Assembly: GCA_964059195.1 (NCBI GenBank)
Contig: CAXKWD010000005.1
Location: 138,833,686-138,897,685, forward strand
Reading direction: 5' to 3'
DNA: 64,000 nucleotides
DNA from: Ectobius pallidus
Taxonomy: Eukaryota > Arthropoda > Insecta > Blattodea > Ectobiidae
Made by a program: the position numbers and the translations under genes
Notes under the pieces: generated by a model
The model's database searches: none
What the model saw: only the letters and a program-made list of their open reading frames with translations
Told to the model about the DNA's origin: nothing
Shown here: positions 47,266 through 57,816 of the stretch, piece by piece
Position numbering within the stretch: the stretch's first letter is position 1
Layout of the letters: each line of letters begins with the position of its first letter

Positions 47266-47510
47266 CATTGGAGGATGAAATGGGCTGGACATGTTGCATG
47301 CATGGGGAGGAAAGACATATCTCCAAGTATTAAATGGGAGACCCGAAGGGAAAAGACCACTTTGGAAGACCTAGACTTAGATGGGAAGACAATATTAGAA
47401 TAGATTTAAAGGAAGTCGGATTTGCGAGGGATGGTTGGATGAAGTTAGCGTAGAATAGGGTTGAATGGTGGGGTCAGGTAAGCGCGGTAATAAACCTTTG
47501 GGAAAAATGA
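47266..47510 (+). pseudogene. Non-LTR retrotransposon ORF2 C-terminal remnant
   Basis: The first frame reads RMKWAGHVACMG (from 47272). A second frame reads NGRPEGKRPL, and a third reads GRPRLRWEDNIRIDLKEVGF followed by ARDGWMKLA, a TAG stop and NRVEWWGQV. This series of motifs is the conserved region downstream of reverse transcriptase in many arthropod non-LTR elements (RMKWAGH...GRPR.RWEDNI..DL). At least two frameshifts and a stop make it dead. No endonuclease or YADD core is present in the window. Confidence 0.85.
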
Positions 47511-48119
47511 ATTTAATGTTTCATACAAATTTTGAAAAGCAGCTCTAAAGAGACAATACTTAAATACGGAGATGTCCTAAAAAATGTCTGACTTTTTCAA
47601 GAGATTATTTTAAAATATTAATAGGCTTGAGTCCTATTTGTTGTAACAAGGGAGAAGTGTGGTACTTCCAGTTTGTCTGAAAATTTTAGCAAACGTTTTT
47701 ATATATATATGAGCACTTGAATGTTAAAAAAAAAAAATAATTAAATCAATGAAAAGTTGAAACACATTAAATTACTAAAACAAACTATTTTAATATAATA
47801 CCTCACCTGCTTCGGTTATTAACATTCTATAAAATGCTTAGGAATAGTGTAAAATAATTTATATCTCATAATTTACCTACTCATTTCGGCATTCCATGCA
47901 ATGCCTACTGAATTTGTAGAATGTTTGTTTTAAACGTTCCCGGTAACATACATACTGCATTACTTTCTTTTTCGTGTTTAATATTTGTTTTTCTTGAACA
48001 AGTCCTTCCCATTTGGTGTACTTGTGGGCTCTTTATGCTAAAACAAATTGGTGTCTGTAATTCCCGATTACAGCTGTTCAGCATGTTCTCTCTGGAGCTT
48101 AATTAGAATTAATGTAATG
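47511..48119. other. Unassigned AT-rich DNA
   Basis: A TATATATATA run and a poly(A) run occur near 47700-47740. No gene supported. Confidence 0.5.
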
Positions 48120-48335
48120 GTAATCATGTTTTTCAGATATTGGTTTTTAGATTCCTGTAACGGATGTCGTCCCTGGGGAAATAACGCATAATACAGATGG
48201 GTTCCAAGGCATGGGCATACAAAATGTAGTCGGTAATCAAAGGGGAGAGAGATGGGATTGAATGTCGGCGAAAGCAAAAAGGGGTCGAACCCTAGCCCCC
48301 TGAAGCTCACAAGCCGTTAGTTAAACTGATTTAAT
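48120..48335 (-). mobile_element. tRNA-derived SINE, second family
   Basis: On the minus strand a head with CAGTTTAACTAACGGCTTGT, perfect B box GGTTCGACCCC (plus 48282-48292) and CTTTTTGCTTTCGCCGACAT is followed by a body that ends near ATGATTACCATTACATTAAT. The A box is loose (two extra bases), but its distance from the B box fits a tRNA head. No other copy occurs in this window. Confidence 0.55.
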
Positions 48336-48608
48336 CTGTTCCATAATTTATAACTACCCTCTCCCCCTCAAACATCTATCATTATTATCCTCAAAAGGGT
48401 GGCTGAAAGATCATTAGATGGGTTTGTAACAGAATCGCTAGGCTTGATCCTATCTGATCCTGTTTCATTCACTAAAAGAGAAAATGTATATCCCTTTATA
48501 ACAGTGGCGGCCACTCTACATATGCTACTGTAGTGGCTGTGAGATTTATTTTTCTTTTCCACTTTTCATAATTTACGGAAAATATGTTTCTAAACGTCTG
48601 ATGTGAAA

Positions 48609-48774
48609 CTCACGGGCTATCAGCCGAGTCGAAGCTTTAAAAGTTTCCAAGCTTTCGGACTGCAACTCTGAGTCCACCTTTAATCATCTTTTCAATCAGA
48701 TCCCAGAAGATGGTCAGAGCTGAGTTCGAAAGCTCGGAAACTTTTAAAACTTCGACTCGGCTGATAGCCCGTGA
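48609..48774. repeat. Inverted repeat, ~50-bp arms
   Basis: Left arm 48609-48659 and right arm 48725-48774 match with few differences (GGGCTATCAGCCGAGTCGAA against TTCGACTCGGCTGATAGCCC). The 65-bp centre is partly self-complementary (CAACTCTGAGTC / GTCAGAGCTGAG). The GGTCAGAGCTGAGTTCGAAA style resembles sequence near the ends of some retroelements, but I cannot name a family. Confidence 0.9.
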
Positions 48775-49010
48775 AGAACTCATCGGATTGTTAAGAAATT
48801 TATATTTCATTCAAAATTATAGAATTATGTAAGAAACAAGCTAGTATGGGATAATCATCCTGAAAACTTTTTTTTTAATCCGATATTATTTACTGTATGA
48901 GAAATTAATTCACGGATTAAATTATCTCTATTATGATAAATGAAAATGGACGACCCAGCCCTAGTTAGAGACAACAGTTTTCGTATCTGAATCATTTAAA
49001 TCATGATTAT

Positions 49011-49669
49011 TAGGGTATGGATGTTTATGACCTAAAAAGGTGGAAAATATGACTGGAAATGTGACCTTAGAAATGACTAAATATGACCCAAAAATCCAAA
49101 ATATGACCTCATAAAGGAACGTGTTTTCTAAAAATAAATATTCCAATTTAAAATGTGTAATTACACTAAATTATTACATTACCTTAATTCAATCAGATAA
49201 TCACTTTAAAAAAAAATACAGGCGATTTACAGTTTTACTTGTAAAGAATTTCAGTCTGTTAATGTTTCCAGAAAATGTATTAAAACATTTCTATTGGAAG
49301 TTGTTACAACAAGGAAAAAGAGGTAATTGTGTCGTTACTTACTGTCCCTTCACATTTCGGTTACAGTAAAACCAAAATATTTGTGACTCTTTTTTCGTAA
49401 AAAAATTTAAGTCGACAATTTAGTGCATAGGCCTACACTGCATAACTATGCTCTTTTGCCGATATGATAACTGAAATATGACGTTAAATTACAAATATGA
49501 CCGAAATATGGCCATGACCATGAAAATGACTAAAATATGAGTTTATATGCAAAATAAAAATGGTCCAATTAGAATAACAAAATAATGTGCAAGTCAAGTT
49601 TAATTTGTGTTTTCGAGGAGAATGGAAGCCAGGCTATAAATATGACATGTCATAAACATCCGAACCCTC
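49011..49669 (-). mobile_element. hAT-like MITE family A, copy 3
   Basis: Begins TAGGGTATGGATGTTTATGA and ends TAAACATCCGAACCCTC, with ATGATTAT duplicated at 49003-49010 and 49670-49677. Length is 659 bp. Subterminal ATATGACC units are clear at both ends. It is alignable with copies 1 and 2, with more changes in the centre. Confidence 0.92.
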
Positions 49670-49799
49670 ATGATTATCATTGGCACTTTTTGAAGTTCTA
49701 AAACATTACGTTTAATATTACGATTCCAGTAAACATATTTTATTTTTCCACATTGAATGTATACACAACTTTTATTTGGGAACCGCCACTGCCTTATAG

Positions 49800-51160
49800 A
49801 TTCTAATCGCCATAAAACAGTAGACTGCTGGAAATTGTAAACGAAATAACCGGTTTTGAACTGTCCAGTGTGCTCATTATTTCAGAGCTTTGAATAAATT
49901 GATGTTAGTGTTTTACACATTTAAATTGCTTTAGCGTATGCAGATTTCGTCTTTTCCTTTTGCACTGCTACATATGAATGGAGGATGTAGAAACGTATAA
50001 TTCTCCTCATTCACGAGAGCAAGCAGTTGTTTATACAGAGGCTATGAAGATGTACCTCCAAGTATACTTATCCTAGCAAATTGTCGCCCATGGCACATAA
50101 CTACGTTTAGTAATATACCATCAGCTTGCTTGTCGTTTTCTCCCATCTTCAGGATGTGCAGAAATATCCTTCTGGCGGTGTGTGACCTTTTGCATATCTT
50201 GAATCTCTGTACGACGAACCGCTACTTTACTCTGCTTAAAATATTTTGTGCCTTGAAGAAATCCATTATATTGTCTTGATTTACTTCGTTATTTTGTGAA
50301 GTTAGTAGTTTTAAAAGAGTCTGTATTTCTTCTTTCGCTTCATTCAGTTTTTTTTTATCCCTTTCTTTTCTTTATTTATTTCAGTTTGTATCTTTCATCC
50401 GACTGTTCCTTCTTACACTGTCTGCTTTCTGCTTCATCCCTCCTCTTTCTTTCCTTTGGATAACTCATACATGTTTCTTTCTCTACATATTTCTCTGTTA
50501 ACTTACTTTGTTGTCTTTTCTTTCGTGCTTTCTATCTTTTCGCACTATCTCATCCAACATTCTTATTTCTTTCGCTATATATTTGTCTTCTTCTATATAC
50601 AATTACTGTTTGTTTTCATTCTTCTATTTTTTTCCTGTTTCGTACCATGCCCATTTCTTTCTTTACCTATGCATGAAGACTTTTAACTTAAAACATTATG
50701 AAAATTTAATTAAAAATGCATCACACGGAGCATTTTTGGAAGACGTTAAACATTTATTATTTAAAAAAATCCCTTTAGGCAGGCCTACAGGCGGAGGTAG
50801 ATTTCGAAGTGCTTTTGGTTTAATTTATTGTCGCTGCATAGCACTCTTCTTCTTTAGCCTTGGCATGGCAAACCTGCAGTAAAGAGGAAGAGCCTACAAT
50901 CAATTGTTTTGACAACAATAATAGGATATAATATTCTGGGAGGCCGTGCGCAAGATCAGCAATGAATAAAATTAGCAAAGCTGCTAAACAAGACAAAATT
51001 ATGATATTATAATAATTCTTTCAAGTGTTATTATTTTCAAACATTAAAATCTCGCGTCATATGAGAGCTATCAAGAAACTATTTATTGATTTGTAGAGTA
51101 CTCATCAAGAGCTTTTCAACGATACCCCACAAGACGTGGTTTCAAAAGTTTCGAATTTTC
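49800..51160. other. Unassigned DNA, pyrimidine-rich in part
   Basis: 50340-50690 is T/C-rich on the plus strand and gives overlapping Phe/Leu/Ser ORFs, which are composition artefacts. Confidence 0.5.
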
Positions 51161-51164
51161 ATCC

Positions 51165-51215
51165 CCCATCCCCACCCCCACCCCCACCCCCACCCCCACC
51201 CTCACTCGAACCCCC
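51165..51215 (+). repeat. (CCCCCA)n microsatellite
   Basis: Six or so hexamer units. His-Pro and poly-Pro ORFs over it are artefacts. The following 51216-51452 is C-rich at 51321-51350 and unassigned. Confidence 0.9.
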
Positions 51216-51451
51216 GAATCGTTGGTGTCACTGTGAACTCCATAGGGAGTACTCTAATTTATTCAAACAAAGTTTCCCTCTATACTCCATAGGGGCCGAG
51301 ATATACATTTTAAAAAATTTCAACCCCCTCCCCCGACCACCCCCTTGGGCCAATTTTGCTCATTAACGAACTTGTCCGAACTATTGGGCCTAGAAATAAC
51401 ATATTAAAATTTCGTTCAAATATCTTCAAAATTACGGCCGCTATCGTGTAA

Positions 51452-51452
<1 letters not shown>

Positions 51453-51543
<91 letters not shown>

Positions 51544-51547
51544 TATA

Positions 51548-51597
<50 letters not shown>
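51453..51597. repeat. Long (TA)n microsatellite
   Basis: About 145 bp, broken only by three short AAATA/TAATA interruptions near 51537, 51548 and 51560. The Tyr-Ile ORF over it is an artefact. Confidence 0.95.
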
Positions 51598-51918
51598 TCA
51601 CAAAAATTTTTTTTGAACGGGCGGTGGTTTCGTACTTAGGGGAGCATGAAACGTAAAGATATGAAAGAATTTTTCGAAAATCATAAAGTGGTATCCATTG
51701 CAATAGGTAGATTTTTCTTCGAAAATCTACCTAAAAATTACTTATAGGACAACGATGATTCAATTAGACTATTTTACTTATAAGGTAAGGTGTGGAGTGT
51801 CATCGTATTATCTTACTTTAAGATATTTTTGGTTAGACATATAATTTAAACCCCGACTTTCTGCTAAATTTCACACTTCTCGATTTCATTTCTAGCAATA
51901 AATTGGTAATTCATAAAA
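51598..51918. other. Unassigned DNA
   Basis: GAACGGGCGGTGGTTTCGTA at about 51616 reads like part of an interspersed repeat, but no partner occurs here. GAAAATCTACCTAAAAATTA and its approximate complement TAGATTTTTCTTCGAAAATC adjoin near 51705. Confidence 0.35.
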
Positions 51919-52415
51919 TCTAGAGTAATAGGGGAAAAGCGAATAAGTCAAAATTCCAAAGTTTTAGGAGAGACAAATAACGATTTATTTTCACAGCATT
52001 TTTACAATATTTAGATCCGTCCACCCAGATATTTTTACATAGTAGGCCTATATTATACTAGTATATATTTTTACATAGTATATTATACTATGTAAAAATA
52101 TATTTTTACATAGTATATTATATTATGTAAAAATATCTTATACTATCTTATATTTTTACATAGTATATTGTACTAGTATATATTTTTACATAGTATATTA
52201 TACTATGTAAAAATATCTTATACTATCTTATACTGTCTTGTACTATGTAAAAATATCTGGGTGGACTGATCTAAATATTGTATCTTATACTATGTAAAAA
52301 TATATGGGTGGACCGATCTAAATATTGTTAAAATGCTGTGGAAATAAATTGTTTTTTTTTTCATTCCTGAAACTTTGTAATTTTGACTTATTCGCTTTTT
52401 CCTTATCACTCTAGA
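51919..52415. mobile_element. Fold-back element with nested palindromes
   Basis: Arms of about 125 bp are inverted copies: TCTAGAGTAATAGG, AAGCGAATAAGTCAAAATT, CACAGCATTTTTACAATATT and AGATCCGTCCACCCAGATAT at the left return as complements at the right (52415 back to about 52290). The 250-bp centre is made of repeated TTTTTACATAGTATATTATA / TACTATGTAAAAATAT blocks, each itself palindromic. No target duplication was found and no coding sequence is present. Confidence 0.85.
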
Positions 52416-53290
52416 AATGTCAACAATTATTATATGAAGTAGGATGAGAAGGACGATTATCGATAAACGATAGACCTAGAAGACCAGAATTCGTAGATGC
52501 CTCTGATTATAATGTTGGAATGTGATCAAAGGGCAGATGGGTCTTTGTAACAAGAACAAAAAATCCACACATCACTGTAACTGGGAATATTCTCTCGCCA
52601 CAAGCATTCCCCGGCACGTTTTGATGTCTTTGTAGTTTATGCAGGTGACTAAACTATAACCGCAATATGTTGGCAGCACTGGCGTATCCGTATGAGCGAT
52701 CATATTCGCCGCGTGCTCCTTTTTAGCATCTTCCTCGGGAATATAAACAAATCGATAACCCGGTCTATTTACAGCGGGGCTTCTGCCTGGAAGGTCATTG
52801 ACATTTTCCATCACATGGGATTCCCGATTTTACAGTGGATATTCCACAAGTCAGATTAAAGAATTGGCCTTTTGCAACTTCTCGAAAATAGAATTGGTCC
52901 TTTATACTATTACATCGTTAAGCAGTTTAAATCCATTTGCTACGAAGCGATAGGCTGTATGGTCTATTCCCGGTTCTGTCACGAGACGTTTTGATGGCAA
53001 TACGACTGTAAATAAACTCATTCCCAAACATAAATGGGTACCAGGAACATTCCGCTGAATAAACCTAAACGTTAAACCTGATATTTTTCTGTCCAGATTT
53101 GTCATATTTATCTATTAATTCTTATTTGTTTTTATTCAATGTAAAACATTTTTTTAAAAATAAATAACATTTTTATATAAGAGAGATTATTAATAATTAT
53201 CATCAAGGAATCACAAAAAAAAATTGTTGGTAGCTCTTAAAGTGTAAATTTAATTTTTTCAGATTTCTTTACATGTACGTTACGGTTCAA
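52416..53290. other. Unassigned, GC-elevated in part
   Basis: Minus ORFs at 52572-52814 (80 codons) and 52902-53105 (67 codons) lie in less AT-rich DNA. Neither was recognised; the second contains RLVTEPGIDHTAYRFVAN, a type of peptide that often comes from translated repeats rather than genes. Confidence 0.35.
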
Positions 53291-53299
53291 TGTTGTTAC

Positions 53300-53465
53300 A
53301 GTAGTTTATATTTTTATATAACTTATATATTATATTATATCATATTTTGTATATATTATATTTTTATATATTATATTATATATTTTTATGTAACATATTT
53401 TTATATAACTTATATATTTTTATATAACATATATTTGTATATAACTTATATATTGTTATTTCTCT
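53300..53465. repeat. AT-only degenerate repeat
   Basis: TTTTTATATAACTTATATAT is repeated imperfectly four to five times. The Tyr/Ile ORF over it is an artefact. Confidence 0.8.
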
Positions 53466-53609
53466 ATGAACACTATTGAAGTGTCAAGTGTAAAATGTAT
53501 ACTTTATTACCATTATGTAGACTGTTACTTTTACTTTTGTTATGGACACTACTGAAGTGTCAAGTGTAAAATGTATACTTTGTTACCATTATGTAGACTC
53601 TTACTTTTA
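53466..53609 (+). repeat. Two-copy tandem repeat, 76-bp unit
   Basis: ATG(A/G)ACACTA(T/C)TGAAGTG at 53466 and 53542 start two units sharing TCAAGTGTAAAATGTATACT and ACCATTATGTAGACT. Only a few substitutions separate them. Confidence 0.93.
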
Positions 53610-54275
53610 AAACACACTGTTCTTCCTGTTAGTAGAATAAAGGATCTTTTGAAGTGTAGCAAATTGTATTGGTCAAATTCAAGTCTCTCATCAAGGTAGA
53701 AGCTCTTCGGATGTATTTGTACCATAGCTGAGAGCAATAATTGTGCATGGGAAATATTTCGCAGGTGGATAAGAGCTTCTTTTGAGAAACAGAGAGTGAA
53801 GTACATTCTGAACAGGTTTTAAGCAGTGAAAGTGGACACTTGTAGTATGTCGACATTCTGAATTCCAGCGCTGGGATGTGTAGGAAAATGGGGAGGAGAT
53901 CTTGTAATGTGTGATTCAAAACTAGTGAGAGAACTGGTCAATTGAACTCAACTGACTTGTGCTAGTTAAATTCTCCGTTCTCCTCTGTCACTATCCCAAG
54001 ACCTTGGCCGACTCTACTACAACTTGATAGAAAGCGGTTGCATTGTTTTCCAGAGCGCTCACCAGGGCATAAGTTGTATTGGAAGATGGCATTGAACGAT
54101 TAGATAAACATGTTTTGAAACTAATGAATTCTTGTGTATTTCTTTTTTTTTACCTACGTGTTCCGCTCACCTAGGTGCGTGTCAGGATGATATTTATCAA
54201 CATAGAAGCTGTAACATACTTGAAAATAAATTATAATTATGATGTCGACTAAAAACGGTTCGGAGCACTGATAAA
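53610..54275. other. Unassigned DNA
   Basis: Overlapping minus ORFs at 53549-53919 have no recognised domain. Confidence 0.4.

Positions 54276-54278
<3 letters not shown>

Positions 54279-54330
<52 letters not shown>
54279..54330. repeat. (ATT)n microsatellite
   Basis: About 17 units; poly-Asn on the minus strand. Confidence 0.95.
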
Positions 54331-54369
54331 TCCCTTTCTATTAGACCAGCTTAGAACCACGTGAAACAG

Positions 54370-54690
54370 TTGTCTTCTTCTTGTCTTCCCTAAACTTTTT
54401 CATTCTTTCGCTATGTTGCTGTTTGCGTTCTTCAGTTCATTTACTTCCCGTTTTCTTCTTGGGTTTCTCTGGAAATTCGCCATCAAATATTGCTTTCCTA
54501 AACTTTTCTCTGTTTACAATATTCTCCTTTTTGATACTGAGTAATTTCAAATCTTCTTCAACTTCTTTGAAAAATGCTGGTTTAGGTTTTTTTACTTACA
54601 TAGTGATCAAAAATTTGTTTGGTAAGTCTGTCTCTTTCCATTCTGAAAATGTGACCATAGAATCTTAATCTTCTTTTCGTGAAAGTATGG
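54370..54690 (-). pseudogene. Non-LTR retrotransposon ORF2 C-terminal remnant, second family
   Basis: From 54680 one minus frame reads TKRRLRFYGHIFRMERDRLT and runs to a TAA at 54582. The next frame takes over with KPAFFKEVEEDLKLL, IVNREKFRKAIFDGEFPEKP and KKKTGSK, meets TGA at 54437-54439 where related elements have Trp, then continues TEERKQQHSERMKKFRED. The order (RRLRF.GH..RM...RLTK, then a K-rich tail with WTEERK..HSERMK) is that of the C-terminus of a common arthropod LINE. One frameshift and one stop are visible. It differs from the 47.3-kb remnant. Confidence 0.85.
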
Positions 54691-54990
54691 GCTATTTTTT
54701 CTGTTTGTTGTTATTATTATTTTTATTTATTTATTTTTGTAGAGCAGACTAGATGTAGAATTTTAAGGGAAGATTATTGTAAAATGTAGGTAAACTTTTA
54801 CGATTAAGTTCATGAATCAGTGGAAAATCTTGCAAAATTTGCAGGATATGCAAAATTTTAACCAATCACAACCTCCTCTTGCCTTATTTTTATCGTTTAT
54901 TTTTATCGCACCTACGTTCGTTCAGTTGTTTTTATATGTGAATTTATGCCAGCGTATTGAAATATTTCTATAGCTTCTTTGATTTAAGCC
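54691..54990. other. Unassigned AT-rich DNA
   Basis: TTATTTATTTATTT run at about 54723; nothing else recognised. Confidence 0.5.
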
Positions 54991-55060
54991 AGGGGTTCCC
55001 AACCTTATCCTTTTGCTACTTGAGATGTAGCAAGTCACTACGTCGCCTAACAGTTTTCAA
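54991..55060 (+). mobile_element. Solo hAT-like terminus
   Basis: CAGGGGTTCCCAACCTTATC is a typical hAT terminal sequence (CAGGGGTTCCCAACCTTTT type). No matching right end was found in the window, so the element is truncated or its other end has decayed. Confidence 0.45.
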
Positions 55061-55331
55061 TATCTTAATTCTGTAAGTATAATCACAAGAAATATAACTG
55101 GAGGTCCATGTGTTATTATTTAAGAGGTATTTAATTTATCTGTAGGAAGATTTCTAAATAACTTACTTTTGTATTGTAAAGCTTACACAGATTCTGTCAG
55201 AAATAAATCTAAACAGTTCAAAATTTAGACAATTCCGTATATTTACTTGGGGAAACAAACTTAGCTCTCATAACATTAATGCCTGTTGTCGACCAAGAGC
55301 TAAGCTAAGTTAGTTTAGCTTAGCTCACATA

Positions 55332-55411
55332 CAGTGCGGGATTTCACATGTAGTTGTGCCGACAAAACTACATATGAAATCCGGCACAACTATATATGTA
55401 ATCCCTCTCTG
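55332..55411. mobile_element. 80-bp palindromic mini-MITE, copy 1
   Basis: Starts CAGTGCGGGATTTCA, ends TAATCCCTCTCTG, with TA on both sides. The arms include GTAGTTGTGCC / GGCACAACTA. TA duplication with CAGTG/CACTG ends fits Tc1/mariner-pogo-like MITEs. Inside lies an extra AACTACATATGAAATCC block repeating the right arm. Confidence 0.6.
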
Positions 55412-55456
55412 TATGTGAGCTAAGCTAAGCTAAGTTAGTTTAGCTTAGCACACATA

Positions 55457-55536
55457 CAGTGCGGGATTTCATATGTAGTTGTGCCAACAAAACTACATAT
55501 GAAATCCGGCACAACTATATATGAAATCCCTCACTG
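55457..55536. mobile_element. 80-bp palindromic mini-MITE, copy 2
   Basis: Starts CAGTGCGGGATTTCATATG, ends ATGAAATCCCTCACTG, again flanked by TA. Same length as copy 1, with better terminal pairing (CAGTG/CACTG). Confidence 0.65.
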
Positions 55537-55543
55537 TATGTGA

Positions 55544-56117
55544 CAACCGGCATAAACCATCATTTTCTCCACACTTCCTGCTTAATATGCATTTTAAATT
55601 CAATGGTCATGTCATATTAGAGTAACATACAAGTTCCATTCCTCTGTTATGTGTAGTTCGAGGCGTGAAGTGTATCCAAGCCATTGTGTAAATTCGCAAC
55701 ACTTGTTGCTAGGTTCACAAAACCGATAAAAATATCGGCTTCCTTGGGAAAGAGATGTAGTGCCGCAACATAAATCAACTGACCCCATTATGCCTTCTGT
55801 AAACCGCTTCAAAAGAATGAGATTTTGGGGGGCCTTTAGTCTTGACCACAACACTCGTTTACGTATAAATTGTAGCTACGCATTGCCTCGGCATTGAATT
55901 ACTTCATGGCCTATTCTGTAACAAATTACAACGTTAATTTATAGACTTGAATAAATGTTTACTCTTGTTTAAAAGCGCAAGCTATATCATTTGACTAGAA
56001 TGGATTCAAATAGCTGCGGAAAGTCCTGCAGATATTAATATGATGCTGGAATCAAAGCACGTATTTTAGTTTGGTGTAGTTTTGTTTCGTTCAAGATTAT
56101 TAATTAGCTATTATCAT
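55544..56117. other. Unassigned DNA
   Basis: The minus ORF at 55612-55854 has no recognised domain. Confidence 0.45.
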
Positions 56118-56190
56118 CAGGGCGCGAAATTTCCGATCGCCGGATCGCCATTTGGTGACCAGAATTATGAGGCGAGGAAAACATGCAATT
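56118..56190 (+). mobile_element. Solo hAT-like terminus, another family
   Basis: CAGGGCGCGAAATTTCCGAT is hAT-like in form (CAGGG) and more GC-rich than its flanks; the following GATCGCCGGATCGCCATTTG contains a short repeat (GATCGCC twice). No partner end was seen. Confidence 0.35.
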
Positions 56191-57490
56191 AAAAAAAACT
56201 GTTTTATTTATGTAATTTTTTAATATTTAAGAGGGTTATAAGCTGTAATATTCTGAATACATTTTATAGGGGGAAAGATAGTTAGTTCTTCATAATTCCT
56301 AATAGGTTGTAATTCTGTTGGCGTCTGCCTTTAGACTTGAATTTTCTTGCCCTGTTATTATTATTATTACTACTACTACTACTATATCTATCGTCCTCAT
56401 GTAGAACTGCAAGACCCTGACATACGCTTACGCCTATTTCTAGGCCTATATATAATATACCGAATTTTGTATAATGTAGGGCCTATCTTTTCTCTGGAGC
56501 CTTTGAATATTATAGGTTATTATAAAACGACCTTCATAGAACGTGTAATTTATTTCACCATGAAATTTAAGGATAATTTTATCTGTTAAAAGAAACTATT
56601 GAAATAGGCATAGTTCAATATAGTTGTATTCAGAACCCGCGAAAAACGAGGCAATCATGTGACACAGAAAAATTCTTAACATAATACATCCAAGACCATG
56701 AGTCGTTCGTTTATTTCGTCGCTTTACTAACAGACAAACATACTAACATAGAGTTCAGATATGCAGAACTGAACAGTGGTTTACAGTTAATTCCTGGACT
56801 CCTGCTTGAATTACGTTTCGACTAAGTGGAGAACAAGTGTGTAGATAGCATAACGTATCAAAACAATGTCTGTGTTTCCCTTAATAATACAGGGGAATGC
56901 AATAACTGGTGCAGCGACACTTCACACACGAGAGGAAGATGTCTTTATTACACTGCAGTATGTGGCAATAACATGTTTAACTAAAACTCACGGGTTTAGC
57001 TTTGGTATAGGTGATCTATAAAGCAAACACACGAGAAGGCAGCATACACGTTTAACCTTTCACACACGGATGCTGCTTTCCATGTTAAATTTGTAAACTG
57101 ATAACACATATTTAATGTTGTTTCTCCCAAAGGCAAGTCAATCTCAAAGTAACGCGTGGATTAATGGCAATAACCCAGGGAATTTGGTTAATACGGTAAA
57201 GCTTTATGCCATGTGTTCTGCAGACTAATATTAGGCTATATCTCAAGAACTCTGTTTTGAAGGTAAATACAGAGGAGCTACATGCTCATGTGTTTGAGTA
57301 GCTTGTATGCTTATTTTTAACAGTAGGCCTACTTATGTCTATCTATATACTCATACTTCTACGATATAATATCGAAGTTGATAAGGCTTAAGTTTCCAGT
57401 TATATTGCGTTTTTTTAAAGTTAATTTAATATTTTTATTTATTTTTTCTTAGAGTGTAAGTGGGCCAACAACCCGGTAGCAGTGTCCCTA
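56191..57490. other. Unassigned DNA
   Basis: A short (ATT)n(CTA)n tract lies at 56356-56385. No gene supported. Confidence 0.5.
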
Positions 57491-57499
57491 ATAAATACC

Positions 57500-57619
57500 A
57501 ATTATACGTAGGTATATATATATACATACATATACTGTATATACCAATATATTATATATACCATTATATTATATATATACCAATATATTATATATAATAA
57601 ATACCAATTATACGTAGGT

Positions 57620-57690
<71 letters not shown>
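57500..57690. repeat. Compound (TA)n(GA)n microsatellite with short duplications
   Basis: AATACCAATTATACGTAGGT occurs at 57494 and 57600. Between the copies lie ATTATATATACCA units. The second is followed by (TA)n (57622-57655), then (GA)n (57656-57690). Confidence 0.9.
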
Positions 57691-57692
<2 letters not shown>

Positions 57693-57816
57693 ACATGAGA
57701 ACTATTACAACAAGTTAAAACTATACAGGGATAATTAAATAAGAGACATGTTGAAGGTGAGAAATTGTACTTTCACTTAACTTCTTTATAAACGTTTGTG
57801 TTCCTTGGTCAGAGTC

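Larger units (their letters stand above)
48502..49791. mobile_element. Possible hAT-like composite with short TIRs
   Basis: CAGTGGCGG at 48502 and CCGCCACTG ending 49791 are perfect 9-bp inverted termini. Flanks CTTTATAA (48494-48501) and CCTTATAG (49792-49799) agree at six of eight positions. The interval encloses an inverted-repeat block (48609-48774) and MITE family A copy 3 (49011-49669). Short TIRs and an imperfect duplication leave real doubt that the two ends belong together. Confidence 0.4.
55297..55543 (+). repeat. Tandem pair of hairpin-forming 125-bp units
   Basis: Two units (55297-55421, 55422-55543) share TAAGCTAAGTTAGTTTAGCT followed by the CACATACAGTGCGGGATTTC hairpin. Flanking AGCTAAGCTAA on one side and TTAGCTTAGCT on the other are also inverted, so each unit can extend its hairpin. 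Each encloses an 80-bp mini-element (next two entries). Confidence 0.92.

Noticed and set aside
48609..48774. Hammerhead ribozyme of a Penelope-like element
   Set aside because: I looked for the CTGATGA...GAAA core around the inverted repeat; only partial words (CGATGAG) are present and the helices do not fit.
50456..50882. Hydrophobic membrane-protein ORFs
   Set aside because: Phe/Leu/Ser content follows from a T/C-rich strand; overlapping frames are equally open.
51086..51366. His-Pro and poly-Pro ORFs
   Set aside because: Products of the (CCCCCA)n microsatellite.
51416..51703. 95-codon Tyr-Ile ORF
   Set aside because: Read through the long (TA)n tract.
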